Part shown: piece after piece, positions 23,788 to 31,993 of the stretch | Position numbering within the stretch: position 1 is the stretch's first letter | Layout of the letters: the number at the start of each line of letters is the position of its first letter | NCBI GenBank assembly: GCA_963697355.1 | Contig: CAVONV010000033.1 | Location: forward strand, 1 to 43,053 | DNA: 43,053 bases | Direction of reading: 5' to 3' | DNA from: CAVONV01 sp963697355 | Lineage (GTDB): Bacteria > Acidobacteriota > Vicinamibacteria > Marinacidobacterales > DATDRI01 | Program-made: the position numbers and the translations under genes | The notes under the pieces: generated by a model | Told to the model about the DNA's origin: nothing | The model's input: only the letters and a program-made list of their open reading frames with translations | Databases searched by the model: none

Positions 23788-25884
23788 ATGAAGAGGGTCT
23801 TGTTCCTAGTCGCGATCGTCGCCTGCTTCACACCTTTGACGTCATGGTCTCAATCCGGGGACTTTACTCTCGAGCAGGTCATGAGTGCTCCCTTCCCGAC
23901 CTCTTTGGTGGCGGCACCGAGTGGAAGTGCTCTTGCCTGGGTCTTCAATGAGCGGGGACAACGGAACATCTGGGTGGCCTCAGCGCCCGAATATGTGGGT
24001 AAGGCGTTGACGGCGTACGAGGGCGACGACGGCCAGGAAATAGCCGATCTCGTTTGGACGGCGGACGCGGGCGCCATCGTTTATGTTCGTGGAGGTGCTC
24101 CAAATCGGCAGGGAGAGTATCCGAACCCGCTGAGCGAACCCGCCGGTGTATCACAGGAGGTCTGGGTGGTTCCCTTCGACGGTGGAACGCCGCATCGACT
24201 CGGTGAAGGAGACTCTCCTGCGGCTTCGCCGAGTGATGACCGCGTAGCCTTTCTCAAGGGAGAGCAAGTATGGTGGGCGCCTCTGGATGGAAGCTCGGAT
24301 GCGGAGCAACTTGTGCGCGCGCGCGGAGCAGGCAACCAGCTGCGATGGTCTCCAGACGGATCCCGACTCGCCTTTACCTCCCAACGTGGAGATCACAGTT
24401 TCATCGGTGTCTATAGATGGGAAGACCGGTCTCTCCGGTTCTTGGAGCCCAGCGTGGATCGCGACTCGAATCCCGTTTGGTCACCCGACGGCAACCAAAT
24501 TGCCTTCATTCGTATCCCGGCTTCGCGAGGCCTGAACATCTTCGGTCCGCATCGCGCGGGACGACCTTGGTCCATTCGTGTGGCGGACGTCGTCACCGGG
24601 AACGGCCGAGAGGTCTGGAGATCCGGAGAAGGTCGAGGGAGCGTCTTCAGAAATGTCACGGCGACGAACCGCCTATTGTGGTCGGCAGATGGTCATTTGG
24701 TCTTTCCTTGGGAAAAAGAGGGCTGGACTCATCTTTTTTCGGTTCCCGTCGAAGGAGGAGAAGCGACGCATCTTACCCCAGGGCAATTCGAAGTCGAGTA
24801 TGTGTCCCTCAGCGCGGATGGACGAGACGTGATCTTCAACTCGAATCAAGACGACATCGACCGTCGTCATATTTGGCGGGTCTCCGCTGCCGGTGGAACG
24901 CCGTCACCAGTAACCACAGGTCTTGGAATCGAGTGGTCGCCGGTGGAGACCGGAGACGGCAAGGCGGTTGCTTTTCTATGTTCCGATAGCCGAACGCCGG
25001 CCCATCCAGCGGTCCAAGTAGGGTCGGCGGAACCGAGGCCGCTGGCCCATAACACCATCCCTGCGGACTTTCCTTCCGATGTCTTGGTCGAACCTGAGCA
25101 AGTCGTATTCTCGGGGGCCGATGGCATGAAGATCCATGCCCAGCTCTTTCTTCCTCGCGGGAATCCTTCCGGTCTGAAACATCCCGCGGCGATCTTCTTT
25201 CATGGTGGTTCACGCCGGCAGATGCTCTTGGGCTGGCACTACATGGGCTACTATCACAACACCTACGCGTTCAACCAGTACCTGGCTCATCGCGGCTACG
25301 TGGTGCTGTCCGTCAACTACCGAAGCGGTATCGGCTACGGGATGGAGTTTCGAGAGGCTCTAAACTATGGAGCGACAGGCGCTAGTGAGTTCAATGATGT
25401 CTTGGGTGCGGGGCTCTATCTACGGTCGCGTCCCGATGTCGATCCGGATCGGATCGGACTTTGGGGAGGCTCCTACGGAGGCTACTTGACCGCTATGGGG
25501 TTGGCGCGGGCTTCGGGTCTCTTTTCAGCCGGTGTCGATATCCATGGCGTACACGATTGGAACCAGGTGATCTCCAACTTCGTTCCCTCCTATGACCCCG
25601 TGAATCGACAGGAAATGGCGAAACTTGCTTACGAATCCTCACCTATGGCATCTATCGCTACTTGGCGATCGCCTGTACTCCTGATCCACGGTGATGATGA
25701 TCGCAACGTGCCCTTTAGCGAAAGCGTCGATCTGGTCGAACAGTTACGAAATCGAGGCGTGGTGCTCGAGCAGCTGATCTTTCCGGACGAGGTGCATAGC
25801 TTCTTGACTCATGCCCATTGGCTCCAAGCCTTCGAGGCCGCTGTCGATTTTTTCGATCGTCATTTGAAAAAAGGTGTCCCATGA
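23788..25884 (+). CDS. Secreted S9-family prolyl oligopeptidase / acylaminoacyl-peptidase-like
   Basis: 698 residues from ATG 23788 (GGAGGAAG about 8 nt upstream; the in-frame ATG at 23752 has no RBS). Signal peptide MKRVLFLVAIVACFTPLTSWS. Residues about 25-430 form a WD/TolB-like beta-propeller with recurring WSPDG motifs (LRWSPDGSRLAF, PVWSPDGNQIAF). The C-terminal alpha/beta hydrolase (about 440-698) has the nucleophile in GLWGGSYGGYL, the acid in LIHGDDDRNVP and the histidine in DEVHSF. It cleaves short peptides in the periplasm. Its stop overlaps the next start (ATGA), so the ATPase gene is translationally coupled. Confidence 0.93.
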   Translation: MKRVLFLVAIVACFTPLTSWSQSGDFTLEQVMSAPFPTSLVAAPSGSALAWVFNERGQRNIWVASAPEYVGKALTAYEGDDGQEIADLVWTADAGAIVYVRGGAPNRQGEYPNPLSEPAGVSQEVWVVPFDGGTPHRLGEGDSPAASPSDDRVAFLKGEQVWWAPLDGSSDAEQLVRARGAGNQLRWSPDGSRLAFTSQRGDHSFIGVYRWEDRSLRFLEPSVDRDSNPVWSPDGNQIAFIRIPASRGLNIFGPHRAGRPWSIRVADVVTGNGREVWRSGEGRGSVFRNVTATNRLLWSADGHLVFPWEKEGWTHLFSVPVEGGEATHLTPGQFEVEYVSLSADGRDVIFNSNQDDIDRRHIWRVSAAGGTPSPVTTGLGIEWSPVETGDGKAVAFLCSDSRTPAHPAVQVGSAEPRPLAHNTIPADFPSDVLVEPEQVVFSGADGMKIHAQLFLPRGNPSGLKHPAAIFFHGGSRRQMLLGWHYMGYYHNTYAFNQYLAHRGYVVLSVNYRSGIGYGMEFREALNYGATGASEFNDVLGAGLYLRSRPDVDPDRIGLWGGSYGGYLTAMGLARASGLFSAGVDIHGVHDWNQVISNFVPSYDPVNRQEMAKLAYESSPMASIATWRSPVLLIHGDDDRNVPFSESVDLVEQLRNRGVVLEQLIFPDEVHSFLTHAHWLQAFEAAVDFFDRHLKKGVP

Positions 25885-27141
25885 TCCACCGTATCGAAGC
25901 CTTGAGCTACCGTAGCCTTCGGGATCTCTCTGTCCGTTTGGGTCCACTCCAGGTCCTCGTCGGTCCCAACGAGAGTGGCAAGACCGCGCTTTTAGATGTT
26001 CCCTCTTTTTTGGGACGTCTGGTCACCGACGGGCTCGATGCTGCGATCGGCGAACGTGCCGACGACATGAGCGATCTCCTATGGCAGAGGAAGGGACAGC
26101 GGGTGGAGCTTGCCGTCGAAGCAAGAATCCCCGAGGAGAAGAAACGGCTTTTACCGGAGCAGCACTTCGATCTCATCCGCTACGAAGTCGTGATGGGTGT
26201 CAGTTCTCGGGACGGTGAGCCCGAGATCGAAGCGGAGAGAGTCTTGCTCAAAGAGCTCGAGCAACGTCAACCGGAGGAAAGGGAGTTCTTCCCCTTTGAC
26301 AATCCGGTGCGCAAGACGATTGTGATGCCCAAGGTCAGCGGTGTGCGTACCGTGGTCAACAAGTCCTCGGGTAGAAAAGACAATTACTATTCCGAGGTGT
26401 ACCGCGAGCCCGGCAAGGGCTGGGTGATGCCGTTCCAACTGGGGACGAGGAAGTCAGCTTTGGGAAACCTCCCAGAAGACGAGTCGAAGTTTCCCGTGAC
26501 GACTTGGTTCAAACAACTTCTCTCTGAGGGCATCCAGAGGTTTGCCCTCGATTCGTCCCTGTTGCACAGACCTTCAGCGCCGGCTCAGTCGACCCGGTTG
26601 AACATGGATGGCTCCAATTTGCCGTGGGTGATAAGCCATCTTCAGGAGGAGTCCCCCGAAGCCTTCGATGCATGGGTCGAGAACGCCAAGACAGCGCTGC
26701 CCGATGTCGACAGTGTCCGTATCGAGGAACGCCCCTTGGATCGACACCGTTACGTCACTATCAAGTATCAAACGGGTCTGGAGGTTCCTTCGTGGGGTGC
26801 ATCCACGGGAACGCTCCGGCTCCTAGCTTTGACTCTTCCTGCGTTTCTTCCGGATTTTTCTGGGATTTATTTTCTCGAGGAACCGGAGAACGGTCTCCAC
26901 CCTCGCGCCGTCCGTACGTTCTTTCAATCGATTCTGTGCAGTGCCGAATGCCCAGATGCTCATTGTCACCTACTCGCCGGTCATTCTCAGTGAGGCGGAA
27001 CCAGGTCATGTGATTTGCTTTGCCAAGACCGAAGGTGGCGCCACCGATGTTATTTCCGGGAGTGAGCATCCCATGCTTCGCCAATGGCGAGGCGAAAAAA
27101 ACCTGGGGCTGTTGTTCGTTGACGGCATCCTTGGATCGTAG
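25881..27141 (+). pseudogene. AAA-family (RecF/OLD-like) ATPase, frameshifted near its C-terminus
   Basis: ATG 25881 overlaps the peptidase stop; AAGGTG lies 6 nt upstream. The first frame runs to 26993 and holds Walker A GPNESGKTALLD (near residue 30), an ABC-type signature region WGASTGTLRLLALT and Walker B IYFLEEPENGLHPRA, the layout of AAA_21/OLD-type SMC-like ATPases without a TOPRIM domain. After SILC the frame turns to nonsense, while the next frame continues the family's C-terminus (VPNAQMLIVTYSPVILSE, ending at 27141). The shift sits at about 26940; restoring two bases (agtg to agtgtg) gives SILCSVPNAQ, so a GT-slippage deletion or a sequencing error is likely. Corrected length is about 420 residues. 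Function is unknown; related ATPases occur in defence and DNA repair. Confidence 0.8.
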
Positions 27142-27504
27142 CTCTTAGCTGAGGCTACTGCTTTTCGAGCACGTGGCGGCCGAGGACAAGGGTATCCGGT
27201 TTTGTTCTCAAAAAGCAGTCCAGCGCTTCACCGGGACGATGGACGATGGGCTCGTCCAGATGACGAGTCGGCCCCAATAGCTCCTGGAGCTTGCTGCTGA
27301 AAACGGGACCCATCGTGGACCGTGCTTCGACGATCCTCCTGGTAACACCAACCCGCCGGTGCTGCCCGCGTTTGAATCGGGAACACACCTAGTTTAATAT
27401 AATAAATACAACATTTTACAATCATAGCCATGGTTACGGAGAGGTGGGCTGCGGGCGGGTCCAAAGCCTGGCGGAGCCGAGTCCGTCTCCCGAAAGGTGG
27501 GAGA
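27142..27504. other. 363-bp region with an AT-rich patch and GC-rich hairpins before the prepilin gene
   Basis: 27390-27425 is strikingly AT-rich and contains TATAAT (27399-27404), but no -35 at proper spacing was found. Downstream, GGCGGA/TCCGTC and TCTCCC/GGGAGA can form adjacent, mutually overlapping hairpins (about 27471-27505), the second covering the RBS of the prepilin GTG. A short minus-strand frame (27155-27388) is listed separately. The leader does not match a riboswitch class I know. Confidence 0.35.
27155..27388 (-). CDS. Possible remnant of a receiver-like domain; weak call
   Basis: 77 residues. The segment after TRRIVEAR, with KLQELLG and GEALDCFLRTKPDTLVLG, faintly resembles the first half of a response-regulator receiver domain (GEALELLRxxxPDLVLLD pattern). 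There is no acidic pocket or phospho-aspartate, and the protein stops just after the third strand. Start and RBS are unconvincing. It could be a decayed gene fragment or chance. Confidence 0.18.
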   Translation of the reverse strand: MCSRFKRGQHRRVGVTRRIVEARSTMGPVFSSKLQELLGPTRHLDEPIVHRPGEALDCFLRTKPDTLVLGRHVLEKQ

Positions 27505-28542
27505 GTGAAACAGGGAGCGCGTTGCTTAGAGCTCGCGGAGCAGGGCTACAGTTTGGCGGAAGTCATGGTGGCACTCGTCCTTACGTCCGTGATCATGGCA
27601 TCCGTCTACGGGATGCTTCGGCGCGGGCAGGAGAGTGCCATGCGTGAGCCCGAGATCAGCGCCCTTCAGCAAAGCGCTCGCGGTGGATTGAGTATGCTGG
27701 ACCGGGACCTTACCCTCGCGGGCTTCAAAACACCCGGAGCCATGGCGGTGAGTTGGCATGACGGAGGAGGGGCAGTCCCCGACGAGATCACGATTGTCTA
27801 TGCAGATCCGGAGATTCCCACAGCGGAGACGCGGGTTTGCCGGAGAGGCCAACCTTGCGAGCTGATCCACCAGTCGTCGGTTCTGAACCTGAATCCAGGA
27901 AGCCTCGCTCCCAAGCAAGAGGACCCAGAAAGGGCCTACTCAACCGATGTTCTCCTCTTAGCCGTAGAATCGAGCGACTGCAACCGTGACGAAAAAATCG
28001 GCATCTATCCTTTTCGGGTGACTCGAGAGCCTCGCCTGGGTAGAAGCGGTGGACTTTCAGCGCTCCTCGTCGACCATGAGCCGGTGCCTCTCTCTGAGGT
28101 TTGGCAACTGACCGACAACTTCAACAACGAACTGCATCCCGACTGCACGATTATTGGGGGTTTCCATCTGGTCCAGTACCGAGTTCATCCGATGCCGCCG
28201 GATCCCCATCCCAATTTGGAGCGAAGGGATCTCAGTCTGGGTGAGGAATGGACGCCGGTGGCGGCAAACATCGAAAACCTCCAATTCACATACGCTACGG
28301 GTTCTTCCAAGGACTTCATCGACAGCCCGCCCTACCCAATCCCAATCGACCCGATGACATGGGTGACAAGAGTCAAGGTGACCGTGGCGGGACGAAGCGA
28401 AAGTGCGAACCTCAGAGGAAGCTCAAAGGGTGGGTTCCCCAATGATGGCGCACATGTACGTAAGTCCTTTTCCACGACGGTCAGCTTGCGTAACCTCGTG
28501 GCCCAAGTTCAAGAACAAACCAAGAGTCGCATCTACAACTGA
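27505..28542 (+). CDS. PilW-like prepilin (type IV pilus minor pilin)
   Basis: 345 residues if started at GTG 27505 (AAAGGTGGGAG upstream); the frame is open from ATG 27430, which would give an unusually long leader. The prepilin peptidase site and pilin helix are clear: EQGYSLAEVMVALVLTSVIMAS, cleavage after the Gly and Glu at +5. The rest is a large beta-rich periplasmic head with three cysteines in RVCRRGQPCEL and SSDCNRD. The pattern (SARGGLSMLDRDLTLAGFKTPG) is that of PilW-type minor pilins. No other pilin genes are adjacent, so it is a solitary minor pilin here. An HD-GYP gene follows 92 bp downstream, consistent with c-di-GMP control of pili. Confidence 0.82.
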   Translation: MKQGARCLELAEQGYSLAEVMVALVLTSVIMASVYGMLRRGQESAMREPEISALQQSARGGLSMLDRDLTLAGFKTPGAMAVSWHDGGGAVPDEITIVYADPEIPTAETRVCRRGQPCELIHQSSVLNLNPGSLAPKQEDPERAYSTDVLLLAVESSDCNRDEKIGIYPFRVTREPRLGRSGGLSALLVDHEPVPLSEVWQLTDNFNNELHPDCTIIGGFHLVQYRVHPMPPDPHPNLERRDLSLGEEWTPVAANIENLQFTYATGSSKDFIDSPPYPIPIDPMTWVTRVKVTVAGRSESANLRGSSKGGFPNDGAHVRKSFSTTVSLRNLVAQVQEQTKSRIYN

Positions 28543-28634
28543 TTTAAGAGGGTCTTTTGGCTTCGGATTGGCTGCTATAATTGAGTAGCCCACGAAGTCA
28601 TTTCGTTGTTCGGCGCTGTGAGCCAAGGAGTCTG

Positions 28635-29459
28635 ATGAGCTCAGTCAAGAGTCCGGAACCATCGCGAGAGGTAAGAGCCCAGCTCGAAAACGGCGATAGT
28701 CCTTTGGCCGTCTATGCCCGCGAGCTCCGTCAGCTATTGGAGCAGGAGCGTATGAAGAGTGGAGAGCTCGCAGCGACGAACCTGAGGCTCGAAGTCGAGA
28801 ATAGCAACCTCAGGGATTCCACTGATATTTTCAAGAGCCGAAGTGAAGAGCTCGAGGGAGCCTACTATGATACGGTCGTTCGACTCACGCGGGCCAGTGA
28901 GTACAAAGACCCTGAATCGGGAGCTCATATCATTCGCATGGGCCACTATGCGGAAATACTCGCCGCCCACCTCGACCTCGGTGAGAGATTCGCAAGACTG
29001 ATTCACTCCGCTGCTTCCATGCACGACGTCGGCAAGATCGGGGTGCCGGATGTCGTGCTTCTCAAAGAGGGTCCTTTGAACGAAGTGGAGTGGGAAATGA
29101 TGAGGCGTCACCCGATGATTGGTGCACGATTGTTGGAAGGCTCCAAATCACCACTACTGGAAATGGCGCGTCAAATAGCTCTGACGCACCACGAGCGTTG
29201 GGATGGCAGCGGGTATCCAGCTGGACTCGAAGGTGAAGACGTTCCCATTGCAGGACGGATCGTCATGCTCGCCGACCATTATGATGCTTTGCGGTGTGAG
29301 AGGCCCTACAAGAAAGGAATGAGCCATTTCCAGGCTTGCGACGTTTTTTTCAGCGGTGATGAAAGGGCCCGACCGGAACACTTCGACCCCCGGCTCCTCA
29401 CCGCCTTCCGCGAGATACAGGGTCAGTTCGACGGTGTCTTCAGGGTATTCAGCGATTGA
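28635..29459 (+). CDS. HD-GYP domain c-di-GMP phosphodiesterase with coiled-coil N-terminus
   Basis: 274 residues from ATG 28635 (AAGGAG 6 nt upstream; an upstream in-frame start at 28581 is less likely). Residues about 15-80 are a Glu-rich coiled coil (ELRQLLEQERMKSGELAA). The HD-GYP domain follows: MHDVGKIGVPDVVLLKEGPL and LTHHERWDGSGYPAGLEGEDVPI, ending with the AGRIVMLADHYDALRCERPYKK signature. All catalytic motifs are canonical. It lacks a receiver domain, so the coiled coil may link it to a partner. Expected reaction: c-di-GMP to pGpG/GMP. Confidence 0.92.
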   Translation: MSSVKSPEPSREVRAQLENGDSPLAVYARELRQLLEQERMKSGELAATNLRLEVENSNLRDSTDIFKSRSEELEGAYYDTVVRLTRASEYKDPESGAHIIRMGHYAEILAAHLDLGERFARLIHSAASMHDVGKIGVPDVVLLKEGPLNEVEWEMMRRHPMIGARLLEGSKSPLLEMARQIALTHHERWDGSGYPAGLEGEDVPIAGRIVMLADHYDALRCERPYKKGMSHFQACDVFFSGDERARPEHFDPRLLTAFREIQGQFDGVFRVFSD

Positions 29460-29460
29460 G

Positions 29461-29510
29461 AAAAGTGCTCGAGCACTCGTGAGCTCAGGCGCTCGAGAAA
29501 GGGCAGGCTG
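29461..29510. repeat. CTCGAG-rich octamer block (R8)
   Basis: Words such as GTGCTCGAGCACTC, GAGCTCAGGCG and CTCGAGAAAGG resemble the ACTCGAG octamers of arrays at 8465 and 40452, directly after the HD-GYP stop. GTGCTCGAGCAC is a 12-nt perfect palindrome. Confidence 0.5.
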
Positions 29511-29689
29511 AGTTCCTTCCCCTTCCAGATGACTTCCATGTTATTGTCCGCCTTCGCATAGCTTCGGCGAGACTCGCCGAAGTCGCTGGCCCATCGATCG
29601 ATTCAGCGACGGAGGCGGTAGCCGTTGACCAAAGACGACTACCAACGGCGTAGGCGGGTCAAGCAGCCGAGCAGTCAAGCTATCATTCC

Positions 29690-29832
29690 ACTGTCTACTT
29701 GTCTACTGCCCACTGCCCACCGCCTACTTTCTTCTTCACTGGCCTCGGACCTCTTTCTTTACTGGTCACTGGTCACTGGTTACTGGTCACTGTTCACTGG
29801 GCATGGTAACTGTCGACTGGTCACTGGAGATG
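29690..29832. repeat. Heptamer array R7 (CTACTG, CCCACTG, TCACTGG) extending into the kinase gene
   Basis: Heptamers TCTACTG, CCCACTG and CCCACCG are followed by TTACTGG, TCACTGG twice, TTACTGG, TCACTGT, TCACTGG, then variants through 29828. The last 40-45 nt overlap the 3' end of the kinase gene (stop at 29787). The rest of the 29460-29786 gap holds only the R8 block and unremarkable sequence. Confidence 0.72.
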
Positions 29833-31712
29833 ATGCCAAGGGTTTGGCTGGAAGAACGCCCGCCGTTGGGATTCATAACGAACAACGACAGTTCTCCCAA
29901 CCTGATGTGGGATGAGGGGCGGATTGTAGCTTCAATGAGCTCTCCGCTGACGACCTTGACTGCAACCAGTTCTATGTCTCCAGCGGTGCTAGCCGGCAAG
30001 ACTCTCGTATCAGGTCGAAAGTTGTTCCCGAAAAGGCGGATGGTCGTCGCCTCCCCGGCCACGAGGTCTTTGGGTAGCACGCTATTGATTGAAGGGCGTT
30101 CTCGAGAAGCGGCCTTTGTCGGTACGTGAAGGACGACCGCCTCTTCGTCTTCGAATAGGGATGGGCGCACTTTTGCAGGGCTTTGATGTTGATCCTCTCC
30201 AACCGATGAGGTGAGATCCAGAGAGCCACCGAATCCCCATGCGAGCGCGATGAGAGAGGCAAACAGTATTCCAGCTCCAGCCATGAGCCAGATACCAACA
30301 GAGCGGTTCGGCTCCGTCGAAGCCAAGCCGTTGGGTAGAGCCAAAGACGGTTTGGGTCCGGGCTCTCTGTTGGGCGCTCGCCTGACTGAGACTCGGCTGG
30401 TGGAAACGACCGAACCGCCGCGAGTGTGCGAGGCGGGCGTCATTCGATTTTCGGCGTTACGCCGATACCATCGTGCTTCCATTGATTCGGCATCGATAGC
30501 GAGAAGCCTATTGGCCGCTTCGATCACGCGTGATGGCTCCCCTTGGCGGTGGGCATTCCGCATCTCGCCCAGGAGTGTTGTTGTCGCTTGTCTCAGGGTG
30601 GGATCGAATCGTTGTGAACGGAGCTTCTCCTCACACTGCGAAAGATAGTGGAGCGCCATTGAGTGGATGGGGACCGCATCCAACACTTCGCTCATGCGTG
30701 AGACGCAGCCCTCGAGCTCCTCCTTGGCGAAACACTCGATGCCGTCACGAAACGTCCGATCGAGTTGATCTGCCACGGCAGCCACATCGGAGCATTGACT
30801 AACTTGAGGAGCGAAGGATCCTTGCCGCGTGTCGCGTGACGTGGTATTGATGATGTCCTCCGGCAAATGCGGTGGCCGAGGCTCGATATCGGCTTCGTGT
30901 GCGGCAGTACGGAGTTGGGCGACGAACTCTTCCGCGCTTTGATACCTTCGATCTTCGTTTTTGTTCAAGGCGCGAAAGACGACTTCTTCGATTCTCGTCG
31001 GCAGGGTCTTGACTTGCGCGGTCATGCTCTGCGGAATGTCCGAAAGGACCTTGAATACCGAAGCTGCGAGAGCTTCCGCTCGGAATGGATTTCGTCCCGT
31101 GAGAAGCTCGTAGGCGACCACGCCCAGAGAGAAGACGTCGGCTCTCGCGTCGACGGGCTTCCCCTGCACTTGCTCGGGTGCCATATACTCCAACGTGCCG
31201 AACACGGTACCGGCCCGAGTCAGGTCACTTTCGCCGAACTTGGCGACACCGAAGTCGACGATCTTGGCGATGCCGTTGCGGGAAACGAACACATTGCTCG
31301 GCTTGAGATCCCGATGCACGATGCCGTGGTCATGGGCATGCTGAAGGCCGCTTCCAATTTGAACGAGGATGGATAGTTTTTCCGCGATATCGAGGGCGTT
31401 CCCTTGGCGGATGAGAACGTACAGCGATGCACCTTCGAGGAGCTCCATGACGATATAGGTTTTGCCTTCGTCTTCGAGGAGCTCGTGCACTGTTACGATA
31501 TTCGTATGCTGGAGCTGTCCGGCGGATTGAGCCTCGCGACAGAAGCGTCGGCGCAACTCGTCGTCGTTCATGAACTCGCCCGACATCGTCTTGACGGCAA
31601 CTTGGCGACCGAGAGATGGTTCAAATGCCCGGTAGACGATCCCCATGGCACCTTTTCCGAGGACGCCCCCGATTTCGTATTTGCCGAGTTTCTTGGGTTG
31701 AGATAGTGACAT
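29787..31712 (-). CDS. PknB-type Ser/Thr protein kinase with TM and IPT/TIG-like domain
   Basis: 641 residues from ATG 31712; a TTG at 31739 is an alternative, and neither has a strong RBS. The kinase domain (about 12-275) is intact: LGKGAMGIVYRA, VAVK, HRDLKPSNV (catalytic Asp) and DFGVAKFG, then GTLEYMAPEQ. A helical region (about 300-430) may be TPR-like. One membrane helix (about 475-500, IWLMAGAGILFASLIALAWGFGG) leads to an extracytoplasmic segment whose fold RPSINSVLPKDL...IRLFGNNF...LFVMNPNG matches IPT/TIG domains. The final dozen or so residues (SSDQSTVTMPSEQ) are encoded by heptamer array R7. Likely a membrane sensor kinase; its ligand and targets are unknown. Confidence 0.9.
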   Translation of the reverse strand: MSLSQPKKLGKYEIGGVLGKGAMGIVYRAFEPSLGRQVAVKTMSGEFMNDDELRRRFCREAQSAGQLQHTNIVTVHELLEDEGKTYIVMELLEGASLYVLIRQGNALDIAEKLSILVQIGSGLQHAHDHGIVHRDLKPSNVFVSRNGIAKIVDFGVAKFGESDLTRAGTVFGTLEYMAPEQVQGKPVDARADVFSLGVVAYELLTGRNPFRAEALAASVFKVLSDIPQSMTAQVKTLPTRIEEVVFRALNKNEDRRYQSAEEFVAQLRTAAHEADIEPRPPHLPEDIINTTSRDTRQGSFAPQVSQCSDVAAVADQLDRTFRDGIECFAKEELEGCVSRMSEVLDAVPIHSMALHYLSQCEEKLRSQRFDPTLRQATTTLLGEMRNAHRQGEPSRVIEAANRLLAIDAESMEARWYRRNAENRMTPASHTRGGSVVSTSRVSVRRAPNREPGPKPSLALPNGLASTEPNRSVGIWLMAGAGILFASLIALAWGFGGSLDLTSSVGEDQHQSPAKVRPSLFEDEEAVVLHVPTKAASRERPSINSVLPKDLVAGEATTIRLFGNNFRPDTRVLPASTAGDIELVAVKVVSGELIEATIRPSSHIRLGELSLFVMNPNGGRSSSQTLGIISSDQSTVTMPSEQ

Positions 31713-31978
31713 TGGTTTGCTCGATACTGCAAATTGCAATCTCCGTGCCGCTCCATGAAGCTACGGACCCTCTTCTAAATGAGTCGCTTAGAAGAGTTCA
31801 TGGTCTGGGGGGAACGCAAGGTGTTGGCAATTACCTACATGAGTCACGGGATTGGATGCTCGGTGGCTCCTGGCGACCCCGAAGTCCTGGAGTTCCTCGA
31901 CACCCGAAGCGGCTTCAAGCAAGTAAACTGATCCGTTAAGATCGAACCCTGGACGAGCAACTCATGCTCGGTCCGTGC

Positions 31979-31984
31979 TAGTAT
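31979..31984 (+). promoter_or_regulatory. Possible -10 for a leaderless trkA transcript
   Basis: TAGTAT lies 9 nt before the trkA ATG (31994), and no Shine-Dalgarno is present between them (GGGCGCCCC). This spacing would put the start site at or beside the ATG. No good -35 was found. Confidence 0.25.
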
Positions 31985-31993
31985 GGGCGCCCC

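Noticed and set aside
27371..27381. T-loop-like gtttgaatcg suggesting a tRNA
   Set aside because: No acceptor stem, anticodon arm or CCA context could be folded around it; no tRNA or rRNA was found in the window.
27430..27504. GEMM-type c-di-GMP riboswitch before the prepilin gene
   Set aside because: A CCAAAGCC word and a GAAA loop are present, but the conserved GEMM core and order of stems cannot be aligned.
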